This document shows, piece after piece, positions 14,496 to 26,833 of a stretch of 64,000 nucleotides of DNA. This DNA is from Magnolia sinica (lineage: Eukaryota > Streptophyta > Magnoliopsida > Magnoliales > Magnoliaceae). The position numbers were made by a program, and so were the translations under genes. The notes below the pieces were generated by a model. It was not told the origin of the DNA. It made no database searches and saw only the letters and a program-made list of their open reading frames with translations. How positions within the stretch are numbered: the first letter of the stretch is position 1; each line of letters starts with the position of its first letter. Location: assembly GCF_029962835.1 (NCBI RefSeq), contig NC_080579.1, positions 79,749,959-79,813,958 on the forward strand, read 5' to 3'.

Positions 14496-15663
14496 ACGCT
14501 GTATGTTGAGATGAAATGACTGGCAAGGTACGGTTAGATTGGATTGGCTTTCTTAAAACCATAGAAGGCCATGCTCTACAAGTGGGCTATAGAAGAAACA
14601 TCAATTCAGTTGACAATTATAGCATGCCAAAGCAATTATCATTGAGGGCTCCTGAATTTGTATTTTGATCCATTTTATAGTGATGGCATCATTTAAAAAA
14701 TTTGCAAATCGAGTCACTACTGGTTTATGGTTATACTTGTTGTATTTGGCTCGTCTCCTTTGTTAATGAAATCGTTACCCTGAGCTTTGCTAATCCCACA
14801 CATGCCAACCTGTCATGTATGGGAGAACCAGGCTGTGCATCAAGCGGGCGCCCTTGTGGAGATGTATTGGCCCAAACATAGGCCATTTTGCTCAGCAGAT
14901 GGGCAAATAAAAACAATGGATTGTTTCAGTGTACAAGTTGGCCTTCTGATAAGTGGACCATTCTAATTTTATGGGCTAGTCATCAGACACAGTGGGCCCA
15001 TCTGATGGTCGGCTAGGATGTCAAACACACATGTAGCTGCAGGTGGTGCGTGGAGAAGTGCCTGTGGACTTGGAAATGCTCACATTATCCCCTTGTCGAG
15101 CAAAAACCCACAGGCATACTGTTCTTGAGCTCAATTGGCAGCACATACCATTCTCATTCCAGCGTCCTGCATTGCAAACTCTCCTGTAAATCAAATGCTC
15201 GCAAACAGCCATTCTCTGTTGATTCTTCGAACTCTGCTGATGATATTTTTATGAAAATTGCAACAAAAATAAGCAACATCATATTCAGTCATGAAAATTG
15301 GTAGAATAGTAATCTCTGGGGTTGCATCTTGGTGCACTGTTGGATTGAATTGTACTAACTAATTCAATAGAGAGGAAATGACCACATTGCAATTACCGTC
15401 CTTTGTATTCATAATGGACAAAGCGGCCATCAAATTGCGGACGCATTATTTTTCAAGTCCAACTTGAAAGTAAATAATGGCAATTCGGAGTGTACTCCTT
15501 TGATTGAACTGATTATTGCAATTCAATACAATGGTGCATCCAAACGCATCCTGCAAAATAGGAGTGGATGGCCAAACACTGATTTTAGGAACTTAAAATG
15601 CCAACTTCGTATTAGAATAATGCCTCACTGGCAGCTGAATTATTATTGAAACAAACAGTTGCT
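14496..15663. other. Intergenic stretch between convergent genes
   Basis: No exon recognised. Contains short GGCCCA-type pieces (near 14950-15010). At 15330-15590 the words CAATTCAATACAATGGTGC and ATCCAAACGC resemble the ends of the GTTTGGAT-type MITE also seen at 41893-42117. Confidence 0.35.
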
Positions 15664-17783
15664 TCACCCAATTATATTTAGGGCACTCACAATGAAAACA
15701 ATACAAGAAAACAGAACCCCACTCTTGACACCGGATAACGATCCACATGAAGTAGCGCGAAGAACCACATCATCAATCACAGGGCCGCAAAATGCGAAAT
15801 CCTTTGTCTGCTCCTGAGTGAAACTAGGGAAACTGATAGGAGTTGTATTTGAATCTGCTTTGAGCAACATAGAGAATTTTTGGGTAGTGCCCGTGCCATT
15901 GCTTTGTAATGTGAAGTTTTGAGCAGATGGGCCTCCTTGGGCTTCTACTATGAAATTGCCTGTGCATGAATTGTTGGTGTCAGCCATCACAAACTCCAAG
16001 TTGTAGGTAGAACCCTTCTTGAGCACCACTGTTGTTCAGATCCCGGAGATATCGCCTGAGACGATCTCGATTGCAGCATTGCCTTTTGGGACTAAGAAGT
16101 GTTTGGAAGTCTATATATTTCACTATTCCCATCACAGACCACTGTTGTAATGCAGATTGAGTGAAATCTGTCTTCTTCCAGTAGAATGCCCTCAGTGGAG
16201 TTAGTCACAAAAGCTGGCCCCACCTCGAATCAACCGTTTATCAGCAAGTTGTCTGGAATTTTGACTATTGGATCATCTGTTAGGAGAGCAGCAGCAGAAA
16301 ATACTAAAATTGGAAATGATTGGGGATGTGAAGAGATTCTATATTCACTAGAGAATAACATGTTTTGATAGCCTGGTTACTGGTCTTTGTTTGTTTGTTT
16401 TTTGCCCCCGTTTTGGGGAGCTACTCTTTGATAGATACACCCCCTTTTTTTTGGGGTAAGAAGATGTACTACTTTGTGCTCTGGTATTACCAAATGAGAA
16501 AGAAAGCTACAGCCCACAAACCTGCACAAGACAGCACATCTACAGCCCACTCTGAAGATGCCTTGGCCTAAAAATCAGGCTTATCCGCAGTTTAGAAATA
16601 AATTGATGGCTTGAAAATGCTTCTTCATATGTTTTATAGACCATTGAACTGCTTCTAACATTGTAGCCCACCTGAAAAATGGAACAGCTTGAGCATGGTC
16701 AGATCCATGGACTGCTTCGATCTTGCTCCAACCAAACTGGCATATGTAGCAGGTATAGCTGGGATTCCCTGGAGACACCCCTTTTCCAAATTTTCATTTA
16801 GTACCAACATAATATAGCTCATTTTCTTTTCCTTCTTCACTGATGAAAATAGAGCAATAGGCTTGTGTGTCTTGACCAATTATCAGGCATCTCCATCCAT
16901 CAGGTGGGCCTTACATTTACATCTTAAGAAATTGCCAGCATTCTGTGCTTCTAGATACAGTGCAGCCCACCACATGAGATGATTGGCTTGATGTTTGCAT
17001 GGGGTTATCTTCAATGGAGCCCACACGCCATGGAGACCGGCATAGGCTTATCAAATCACTGCCCATTATTTCATCTAAACCATCAAATAACTCTCTCCAA
17101 GTGGGAGAGAACAACTCACCTTGGATTTCAACTGGCATCCCGATCGCCTTGAGAATAAACGTGTCGACCACGGGCCCACATGTGATATCGGGCCGGCTTC
17201 ATTCGGTTGGCTAGGAAGGTTGAGATTGATTGGTCCGCTGTTGGCACCCCACCTTCCCAGGTAGCAAGCATGGCTCTCCCACTCCTTGCTTCCATACCGC
17301 TGTTCCAGTGCGACCAGTGATGATCTACCCAGAGCGGACTCATTCATGGTGGTAGACGTAGAACAGTTGGCGCCTCCTGGAGCGAGCGTGAAGGTAAGTA
17401 CATAATCCATCGCTGTTCCATTAGCTCTAAAGGTCTGTTTTATTTTCCCATCAGTGCCCAGCTGTATGGTGTGGCCATTTCCTGGCAATGACATGTTGGG
17501 GCCCGCTGTAACATACCGGACCGTCCTGCTAAAGGTCCAGCCAGGTATGGGGTTGGTTTGTGTCGAGAGCACGAATGGTGTAGTGGAGTTTGCCGTTACG
17601 TTTAACGGTGGTGATTCAAAGCCAGCATTTTGGTGTAGATCTGTGGAGAAGGTGGCTTGTTAGGCAGGGTAATTCTGTAATTGTGTTGAAATGCTGGGGT
17701 CAGTGGAAGAATTGTAACTTCCCTTCTTCAGCTGCTGCTGCTGCTGCCACGAAGAGTAGGAGCAACAGCTTTCCCTGCATCAT
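15664..17783 (-). pseudogene. Decayed DUF642 cell-wall protein gene
   Basis: On - the start MMQGKLLLLLFVAAAAAA (from 17783) is a signal peptide. The first DUF642 domain follows (QNAGFESPPLNV, IPGWTFSRTVRY, IQLGTDGKIKQTF, then DITCGPVVDTFILKAIGMP), then a phase-1 intron 17119-16253 and the second domain (DNLLING, WSVMGIVKYID, GNAAIEIVSGD, STYNLEFVMADTNNSC, DFAFCGPVIDDVVL). A hydrophobic tail follows, perhaps a GPI signal. DUF642 proteins are secreted, bind pectin/cellulose and affect pectin methylesterase activity. The reading frame is broken: a TGA replaces Gly in the NGGFE motif of domain 2, another TGA lies before TTVVLKKG, and the frame shifts before DITCGP and at least twice in the KYID-GNAAI region. 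The segment between the signal peptide and QNAGFE may be a short intron or another break. Real decay is likely, since substitutions as well as indels are present. Confidence 0.85.
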
Positions 17784-17790
17784 GTTTTGA

Positions 17791-17814
17791 GAGAGAGAGA
17801 GAGAGAGAGAGAGA
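17791..17814. repeat. (GA)n microsatellite
   Basis: Twelve GA units just upstream of the DUF642 start codon (CT-rich on its sense strand), as in many plant leaders. Confidence 0.85.
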
Positions 17815-18817
17815 GGCTCCAAACTGCTAGAGTGCTGGGTTGACTTTGACTAGATGGGATTTCTAATGGGAACGATTTGGTGCTATTTATCTTATCTCAG
17901 TCAACAAGCACTCTTGTTTCCATACGTGTGTTACACATGTGCAGGATCCAGGCTGTACATCTGGTGGCCCCTACCATTTACGGTCTATAGCCAAAAATAA
18001 CATCAAGATCATCTCTGGAACAAAAAGGTCTGGTGGATCCAATCATCAGATGAGCTACACCTCAATTTGGATATTTTTGGGCAGTGGATATTATTTTCAA
18101 TGGTGTGTTCCACTGTTTGGTTGGATCTGCCGGAATTTTCATTTGTCTGATCTTCGAATAGGATTCAGCCGTGGGACACGTTCGATGTCATATACATACA
18201 TGTGCCCCACAATTCTCAACTTCATCATTTTTTAAGAAAAACAAATGGGTGTAATTTTTTAAATTTCATCCGTGTGTTTTTTAATTCTTAGTCGTCATTA
18301 TTTCATAAAATTCTCACTCTTGAAGAATGAATTTTGTGGTAAAAATTCTTTCTTTTTTTTTTCTTTTTTCTAATTTTTTTAGAAGATGACTCCTCAAGTA
18401 CGCATAGCATGGTCCTATGGCAGTCTAGACCGTCCAAATCATTAATCTAGCCATGGATGGAGTTCGTGCAACAAAAATAATAAAAATAATAAAAATCAAA
18501 GTTTTAGCAATATGATTTCCCTTTGAATTTGGACCACTCACAATTTTGCTTTTAATCATTTATTTAATAGAAGATTGCTCAATCATGGTCTTTATAGCTG
18601 TACATCAACACCATCGCCACAATTGAGGAGGACAATCAAACACAGTAATGGTGCAAAATCAAGGAGAAGAAAACTTGGCGTGTTCTAACAAAGTGTGCTG
18701 CATTGTTACGGGTGGCTGGGCCTGGCCCCAGTAACCCAACCCTCATGGGTGGAGCTTGGGCTCCTAAACTTGGCTTAGGTGACTATATCTAGGATGGATG
18801 TTGCCCTGATAATACCT
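17815..18817. other. Former upstream region of the DUF642 gene, no gene seen
   Basis: Includes GTGGGGC-type MITE pieces (17940-18210) and AT-rich runs. Nothing coding recognised. Confidence 0.3.
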
Positions 18818-19219
18818 TAGTGGGTGTTACCCTAACTGTGTGGGGCTCACCTTCATGTTGTATATCCACGTCACCCATCCTTTAACCAGATCCAAATCTT
18901 TGGGGGACTACACTTTAAAAATTTTTTGAAGGCCACAAAAGTTTTGGATTAATCTCGTCTTTGAATTTCCGTTCACTGAGGTCTGGCTGACCTTATCAGC
19001 GGATTGGATGGCAAATAAACATTAGGGATCTGCTTTTGGTGGGTCCCGGGATGTTTTAAATGGTTGGTGTCCAATCACCACTGTTTCCTTCGGTGTGGTG
19101 CATATGACATTTGGATTTGCTTAATTTTACGTCCTAAAATGAGCTGAAAAACACATGAACAATGTCGATAATACAAGATACCATCAAGGTGGGCCCCACG
19201 ATAAGGGTAACACCTACTA
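18818..19219. mobile_element. Mutator-type MITE with GGTGTTACCC ends
   Basis: Left end TAGTGGGTGTTACCC and right end (reversed) TAGTAGGTGTTACCC form a TIR that continues into the inverted arms GTGGGGCTCACC / GGTGGGCCCCAC. Central words (GGATGGCAAATAAACATTA, CCAATCACCACTG) are those of the family. A second left arm with the same end words begins near 19600, and half-arms lie at 19350-19530. Confidence 0.55.
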
Positions 19220-19719
19220 TTATTAACACGGTGGCACCTAATTTGCTTCCATCACCTCTTCTTCAATTGCGACTCCTCCGACTCAGGATTCAGACTTGAA
19301 ATTGAACTTGGTAGTAACCCTTGAAACACTTACCTTTGAAAATGGTAGGTACTGGTCAAAGCCCCGTGGGACCTGCCATAATGTATTTGTTTTAATAATG
19401 TCGTTCATTCATATTTCCGAATTATTTCAAGATATGAACCAAAAATGAGGTAAATCCAAAGCTTGAGCAGACCGCATGGTAATAAACCGTGGGGATTGAA
19501 CACTTATTGTGGGCAACGTAAGTTTTGGGTCAAGCTGGTTTTTGTATTCCCTTCTTCTAGGTTTGTGGCCTTGCCCGGGAAATAAACGGGATCAGATTAG
19601 GTGGGTGTTACCTTATCATGTGGGGCCCAACTTGGTATGCTTTTTGTATATCCACACTGCTAATCTGTTTTCCTGTATCATTTTAGGATGTGATATAAAA
19701 AAAATAAAGAAGATTCACT

Positions 19720-19878
19720 TCTACTTTCCTGAAGACGCCGATGGTTTAAATCCGTTAGTGAGCAACGCTGACCCCACCTTTCCCGACGGATCGTCTGACG
19801 GCTCTGAGCCATTGGGGAATGTCACTGCCGACGGTTGTTAACCGTCGGTGTTGCCCTGTTTTTTTGGCAGTGCAAAGC
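19720..19878. mobile_element. CACTA-like terminal fragment
   Basis: Alternating CCGACGGTT / AACCGTCGG words end in TTTTTTTGGCAGTG, i.e. CACTGCCAAAAAAA when reversed, like a CACTA terminus with its subterminal repeats. A related block lies at 5025-5140. It abuts the left edge of the LTR composite that follows. Confidence 0.35.
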
Positions 19879-19889
19879 GTGAGTATCAG

Positions 19890-22270
19890 CCTTGTCCTAA
19901 GCTCGTGGCCCACTAGACAGGCTTCCACGGTGATGTATGTGTTCGTGGCCCACTGTCTAGTGGGGTCCACCGTGACGTATGTATTTGAGGGGTCTTCTGG
20001 ATAGTGGGGTCCACCAGGATGCACATGATTATTCAAGTGGCCCTCTAGAGACACCCTGATCCATAGCTCAAGTGGTAGACTGAGTGAAAGATACCTCGTT
20101 TCAACACTAAGGTCTTGGTATCGATCCCTAGTGGGGGTGGCTAACCGTGAAGTGTGAATTGACAGTGTACTAACAAGCTAACAAAAAAAAAAAAGTGGTC
20201 CTCTAGACAAGTGGGACAACTTGAATGTAATAGTGAGCATGTTGTTGGCTACCGTTGGAACATTTATAGGGCCTACCATAATGTTTTGTGCCCATACCAT
20301 TGGCCCGCCTTAATGTACGGGTTGTATGGGCACCATGGCCCTACCTTGATGTATGAATTGTATTCACGTAGTGAAACCCACCCTGATGTGTATAATGTGT
20401 CCATACCATGGGCCATCTTGATGTATGAGTTGTGGCCGTGTTGCGGGTCTACCTTGAGGCAGGTATTGTGATGTGACGGGTAGCTCACCTTAGTGTATGT
20501 ATCTGAGGGCCATGTTTAGCTAGTTGTGGGCCATCCTTCTTGGGCCTCATTTGGGGATAGATGCAGGGTCCATTTTGATGATGGTTTTGATCCTACCATC
20601 ATCGTTTGTGGATCCTACAATTTATTGTCCTGTTTGGGTGCCAATAGTTGTAAGTTTTGGCCCCCTGCGTGTGGGCTTGTTGACTGGGCCCACTGGCTTG
20701 AAAGCCCACTCAAGTGTAGCTCGTTTCCAAGTGGGTTTCCCCTATTGTGAATGATGCATGGCCCCATCATGATGGTTTAATGTTTTACATTTGTGTTGGT
20801 ACGACACTACCTTAATGATTTATGTAGTGTTAAGTTAGTGATTGGTGCAAGGTTTACACTTGTACTTGTTATTGCACTTTTTTTTTTACATTGATGTGAC
20901 ACTTTCTTTATATTGAGGATGCAGTTACTCCATGTTAGATGTAGCATTTATCTTACTCTTGATTTAGCATTGCTCTTATGTTTGGTATAGTACCTCTATT
21001 ATGCTCGATGTGGTATTACATTATTAAATCTCATCTGCATCATGTTGCATGACTTGGATGATGGCTAATTCATGGTTTTTTAGTTGCCTATGTGCGGCAA
21101 GGACACATTGACGACTTTACAACTTGGAGCATTTTCAAGGGACCCATATGAGATGGGGCCACCTTGCATGTATGTATTGCTTGCATGACATGGTTGCATA
21201 ACTCAGATGGACTTATGCATTCATGCATTGCATGATGCATTTGCATCCATACCCTAATGACATCAGGCTTGTGGCCACCACAGGATCATCGTGGTTGGTA
21301 ACTTGAGTATGAACATTAGAAATTTGGTTACATTTACTGGGCACGTAGGATCTCCCTGGGTGAAAGTCCCTAAATCCTGTAGAATATATGATGCTCCAAC
21401 GTTAAGACCGAGTGGATAACATCAGCGCTCAAACACCAAATACCAGTAGGCAGCGTCTTCCACTGTTTCGGGGTCGGTTGGAAGGGGGTGTGACCTTATT
21501 TGCTTGGGTGAAGGGAGCTATTAGCTAGGTTGAGTCTGACCAGCTCGTGAAATGGGTCTGCTATCGGCGAGCCGGGTGGAGATTGACATATCACTAACGA
21601 GGCGGATAATGAGGTCTTTTTCACTCGATGGGTCATGTGTGCGATGGGGCGGCAAGCCAGTGTTAGAGTGTACTAGACCCCGATGATTCCAGAATGAGAA
21701 TTATACTGAGATATGGATTAGACATCTGGATTGGTATGTTACATTGCATCCTTAGCATATGACATTTGGCTTCGTAGGCCTCTGCATTGCATAGCGTGGG
21801 TATGGCTGATAGCATCTATGGACTTGTCAGTCTAGCCCTTTATTATTAAGCGTACTCTGATATTTGTATGCTTGGCACATGCATTGCGCATACACACATG
21901 CACACACTCTCTAAGCTTCGTAATAAGCTTACGCACGTTGTTTACGTGCAGGTTATGATGGACCATAACAACATTAAGGCAGGAGCATATGCCTAATCTT
22001 TTAGACTTTTGTTATATTATGTATTTCTCTTCCAGCACTGTACTAAATTGATATTATAGTGGAAATGTGATGATGTCTTTAGTTTTGGTACACTTATGGT
22101 TATGCTCATGTGAAAAAAAATCACACTGAAATCTTCCTTGTGGAATCCTAGGATTGGAACCTGGCATATGTGAGCTGGGAGCCGAGAATGTGGTGTACTA
22201 AGGAGGCTTTCACCGCAGGATTCGGAGCTTGAGAATTGTATAAGCCTGTTCACTGAGTTTGGGGTATGAC
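19890..22270 (+). mobile_element. LTR fossil A, left copy (long LTR-like unit)
   Basis: Non-coding unit ending GGGGTATGACA. Its reverse complement begins TGTCATACCCC, an LTR-type terminus shared with the units at 61798-64000 and 33187-35935. The first 600 bp is a degenerate array of GGCCC...TGATGTATG units; later parts hold GATGTCGCTAGGG-like blocks. The family is probably a Ty3/gypsy lineage with long LTRs. It has no genes and is nested against fossil B. It is roughly 90 percent identical by eye to its inverted partner at 61798-64000. Left edge approximate. Confidence 0.5.
20050..20192 (+). mobile_element. tRNA-derived SINE, 143 bp, with 15-bp target duplication
   Basis: Box A-like TAGCTCAAGTGG (20064-20075) and box B-like GGTATCGATCC (20117-20127) lie about 40 bp apart, and the body ends in twelve A residues. 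Flanks AAGTGGCCCTCTAGA (20035-20049) and AAGTGGTCCTCTAGA (20193-20207) are a 15-bp duplication with one difference. The inverted partner copy near 63880-63905 reads straight through this site with no insert, giving an empty-site control. The unit is a polymerase III-type retroposon moved by a LINE. Confidence 0.85.
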
Positions 22271-23540
22271 ATTGATGATCCGTGTCTATCTGTGTTTTTG
22301 ATCTTCAACTTCCAAGGGCTCAACTAACTATATGACACACTGACTCACGTGATTGATAAAACATGTGCACAAATCAGTGCACTAACAATCTCCCCCTTTG
22401 TCAATTATAAGACAAAAACTTAACCTAGGCCTTGTCATGGTCCATACCAATGACAAACCAAAATAACTAAAATATTATATGTTAAATATAAAGATTTACA
22501 ACTCGAGTATACAAAGACATGTAATACTTGCATTGCTCCCCGACAATTACTCTCCTTATCTTCATCAATTCCTTACAACAACAAACAAATCTTATAAAAC
22601 AGTAGTAAACTTATTTTGGTGGGATTTGATCTTTCTCTCCATTTTTATCAGTATTTGAAAAATAGTTAATTCCATTAATATACCAATAAAAGCAAAATAT
22701 GAAAAAAAAAATCTTTAAATCATACATATTACTATAAGCACATACTAATAAAGGATTATAAGGTGCATATAAACATTAAATACATGAAGCATGCATATAT
22801 GGTCATTTGAAAAGATATATCATTTAAAATAACAATGACCAATGAAAGTTTTAGCAATAAACATGTGATACTAAAGATATGGAACTTTAAAGCTAAGACT
22901 TTCTAACATTAGGACTAGTTTAAAAATTCTACTATTAAAAACACAATTGCCTACCTTAAATTAATTTACCAATTAAAGATATATAAGAAGACAAATTAAT
23001 ATTAAGGCTTCCAAGCTAAAGTGGGTCCAATCACATATAATACAAATGATGTTCCAATCAAGCAACTAGTCTATATAGATAGTGTACTTGTGTGTGTTTA
23101 ACAAGCACATAACATACAACTTAATCCAAGCACTTATATAATTTAACTAATCAAACACATAAGCATGAATTAGAATTGCAAATATTCACAACTGCAAACA
23201 CAAACATGTAGAGTGGTTCAGTTTCCCTACTCAACTCACGGCGGAAGCACTTTTCTTAAGTGTACCGGTATTCACTATCAAAGGTTTTTAATATGGTTTA
23301 CCTCTAACCTTTATATGGTTTTTCCAAAATCTAATGTGGAACCTTGATTTAATGTTCGGTAATCCAAACCATTGATCCGGTGGCTGTGTTGTGGGTGGAC
23401 AAAAATCTCACCACATGGGCAATTTCAAACCTTCAACAAACAATGAGCTTTTCTAACTCATTGGCTATTCGACTCGGCTATATACTATATTATTTGGTAT
23501 GTAAACCCTATATACGATCCAATCAACATCCTCACCAACT
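22271..23540 (+). mobile_element. LTR fossil B, left copy
   Basis: Reversed, this matches 60533-61797. On the opposite strand a purine tract (AAAGGGGGAGA type, here at about 22389-22399) precedes an LTR-type start TGTTAGTGCACTG, an arrangement common in plant Ty1/copia elements. No pol gene remains. Fossil A sits inside the LTR part of B in both copies. Right edge set where comparison with the partner ends. Confidence 0.45.
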
Positions 23541-25091
23541 CCGCTTGTGATTATTTTATCTTTTGTGCAAGAGCATTTGCATAGAGATTATTTATCTTTT
23601 ATTTTTTCTCTCTGAAGGCTAGTCATGCATTCCTGTTACTTCATTTTTGTCCATCAACTATATTATTGATAAGGTAGAGATGTATGATGGGATGTACAAT
23701 GGAATTCCAGTACTACTACATTTTGTAATGATATTTTCATGTTTTACAATTAGGGATCTGTGTCATTTTGCAGGATTTGGGATCTGTGTCATTTTTCTAG
23801 TGGTCAAGTACACTTGAATCATTTCCTAAGTGACAAGTGGTGCTTCTAATGATTCTATTAGAATTTGCGGTTTTTATTTATTTATTTATTTATTTATTTA
23901 TTTTAATTTCATCTAATATAATTGTTAGCCAATTTAGTTATTCATTTATTTATTCTTCAGTTTCAATGTCTTTATGAGAATTGCTCTAGTATTGCTTCAT
24001 AACTTTCAGGGGCAGTCTTAAATTGCCATGGTTTCGTAGGAGATGAAAGCATGTCCTTTCACCTCAACAATGGGAAAGTCTACTTTCACTAGATGTAAAG
24101 CTCCGAGATGGAGTGAAGTTTTTTGTAGAAAGTTTGCAGTTGAGTAAGAATTTCATTGTCCAAATTATGTTGCGGACTGATCACCTAAAGTCAATTGTGG
24201 CTTTTACTTGTGACCTATTTTTAAAAGGGTGAAAATTTTGAAAACAAAAATTCCATAGGCATACAGAAGGGTCATACAGTATTTCCAACTGCATGTGATC
24301 AGTCATCAACTGTGTTTCTTGGGCCTCATCCATTCCCCTTGATATTATTTTAGTGTTCTTGGAGTTTTCTCATTCATCCTATTTATGATGTAGGGTGTTG
24401 ACCCAAGCATCGGGCTCGAGGTTTGGCCTTTCCTCCTAAGAGTGTAATATTTTCTAGCCTCTATAATTTTTGAGTTATGCAAGTGTGGAGTGGATAAGAT
24501 AGTAAATTTGAGGTTCTAGTTGGCAGTATATCTGCCTTTGTTTTCTTGCATTTTAAGGGGGTGATGATAATTCACTTGTATTTTTTTCCTATTGTCTACT
24601 GGCCAAAAAAAAAACAGTTTTCCATTATCTCTGCACCTAACATGCATGCGCACTATTTTGATTCTCTATTCACAATTGGTACTTAAACAATCCTTGAATT
24701 GAATGTAAAGTAAAAGTGATGAGAGTAAACTTAGCTGGAAGGGCTTCTAAAATGTATGCTTCCTTTTTTAAAGCATCTACTTTTGTTTTTATTATCTATA
24801 ACTGTTTGTATCTCAGAATCATTAAGATGTTTAATAACAACATTAACAAGGTTCTCTGTTTTAGATCACATGGAAGAACCTTCCATGTGTCTATGCATTG
24901 TCTTTTTTTCTTTTTTTCTTTTGGACAGATGGTGCGCATTTTACTGACAAAATGGGAAAAAAAAAATACATAAACAGATTGGGATCAAGTCCTAATTACT
25001 GCAAGGTAGATTGATGGGCATGAGCAAGGAGAGGAAGAAGAGAACAGCAAGATCAGGGATGAGGACGAGCAGGGAGTTGAAGAAGATGTGA
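23541..25091. other. Gene-free AT-rich stretch
   Basis: Holds a TTTA-type microsatellite (23876-23904). The short frames around 24716-24973 are low complexity. The purine-rich block 25020-25090 could be a remnant of the pseudogene that follows but was not recognised. Confidence 0.3.
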
Positions 25092-25535
25092 GCTCCTTTC
25101 AGATTCCCATTCTCAGGCCTAACTGTTGGTTATGGATTTGTTTGCGGCCTTCTGTTAGAATCAAGCTAGCATTACTGCTGGGAAAACAACATCTATATCC
25201 AGATGGGTGTCCCTTAGCCTATGGTGGAAGTGTCTTCCTTCAGAGAAATTAGTGTTGGGGACCACCATCTATATGGTCTGAGATGGCCCACCAAAGGGAC
25301 TTACATGAACATCCCTCTGATTGATTTTTAGGGTTACAATATGACAGCTTCTCATACATTTGGAGGCAAGATCATGTCCATCACATCTGGCTCTAATTTT
25401 AACCGTGGCCTATTTGCCGAGAACATGATTGCTTTCTGTTGGGGTGATGAAACTGGAGTGGGGTTTTGAGCTTGATTTCTAGACATGCAAGGTTTCAGAT
25501 GATTTCAGCTGGTGGGTTTCTGTTTCTGGCCCTTT
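25092..25535 (+). pseudogene. CRINKLY4-related receptor-like kinase (CCR1/CCR2-like) ectodomain fragment
   Basis: One + frame reads FPFSGLTVGYGFVCGLLLESS, HYCWENNIYIQMGVP, PMV, EISVGDHHLYGL, IPLIDF, GYNMTASHTFGGKIMSITSG and LFAENMIAFCWGDETG. A shifted frame then continues RFQMISAGGF. These are the crinkly repeats (RCC1-like, with CGLL and CWG words) of the extracellular domain of CCR1/CCR2-type membrane kinases, relatives of ACR4, which act in epidermal and meristem signalling. Stops interrupt the frame after ESS, after GVP, after IDF and after VGF, where the frame also shifts. Several repeat cysteines are lost (GDHHLY and NFNRGL instead of Cys). No kinase domain is seen. Clearly a relic of about 145 codons of a protein near 770. 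Confidence 0.7.
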
Positions 25536-26833
25536 TTTGTTTTTAATTTACAGGATGTTTCATCATTTCTTGAATTGCATTCTTTTTTCTTTCTTTTTTG
25601 AAAATTTTCTCATTTGTAAACATGCACAATTTTTATTTTCTTGGAATATTTTGAATTTCTTGAAATTTGAAAATATTTATTTTTACTGAATTGTCTTTGT
25701 TCCTGATAGCATCGGAAGATCTTATAATTGTAGTTAAGTTTGAAAATATTTTCATTCCTGATAGTGGGGTTCCTAATAGCATCATAATTTCTTAATATTT
25801 GAAAATACTTGTAAAGCATTGCACTTAAAAAGAGCTATATTTCGATTTTTTCTTTGATCCTTTTGTGGGTGGATAACTGGATATTAAGGCGTGTCCATCT
25901 TAATCAATTGTTTACTGCTCTGCAACAATGAAAGCTGATTCTTAACTGTCTTCTCTCTTCATAGGACAAATCATTTTAAAATTTTCATAATGATATTGTT
26001 AAGTCATGATGTATGTTGGTCATCTTAACATGTATAGAAAATTTTATTGGCATTACTCATATAAAATATTTTCTTTCAAGAAGTGATTTGAATAAACCAA
26101 TATCGGCCTATGTATGTGACAATTTTGCTGCCACTGATCTTATTTAATTGGTACTCCCCTTTGTTGGAGGATTAATAAAATGTGCCTTTGATAGAAAAAC
26201 TTAGCAATGTCGCCGCTTCACTATCTAAGGTCAGAAGTTATCCATGCACTCCTCATGAGTTTTTAGGCACTCATTCCAAACATTTTGATCCTCCTGCCCA
26301 TTGTGCTAACTATTTCCCCAAGATGGTGGTTTTCTACCTATGGCACGATCGAAACTATCTTCTCTTAAGCCAGGGAAGTTTCATGAAAACCACTCCATTC
26401 ATTTATACACTACCTCATTTTAACCATGGAACTAAGTATCATGATACTAACTTATCTCTAGGATTATGTTTTTTTTTTGGTTAATATTTAACGATGATCT
26501 GTTTTCATATTGCATGTTGCCTGCATGTTAACCTACATCCAGTAATGGTCATCAATCTGTAGACTTTCAATTACAACATCTGTTTTCTTTTTAAATGTTG
26601 CCAGCTTCTTTACTTATGTTTGCCTACATCAAATGATGGTCATCTATCTGTGGACTATTTAATTACAGCTTGCATTCTTATCTTTGAGTTTGGTTGCTCC
26701 ATATAGTTGTTTTGGCGGACAAGGCACTGTTATGGTTCTGGAATTTGGCTTAACCATTTTCCTTGATTGATTCCCTGTATTTGTATGTCATTAGCTTTCT
26801 TCATAAATTTATTTTATATTTTAATTTTCTTAT
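25536..26833. other. Gene-free AT-rich stretch
   Basis: No exon recognised. The frame 26182-26484 is open on + but shows no family resemblance or splice context. Words such as CATCCAGTAATGGTCATC and CATCAAATGATGGTCATC at 26537 and 26625 are a local duplication about 90 bp apart. Confidence 0.3.

Noticed and set aside
20064-20127. tRNA gene
   Set aside because: Box A and box B-like words are present, but no cloverleaf or acceptor stem closes; the poly-A tail and target duplication show a SINE.
20524-20754. Two overlapping frames of about 75 codons, with a longer partner at 63178-63561
   Set aside because: The partner frame is simply the inverted LTR copy. Shared by duplication, not by selection on a protein; no known family.
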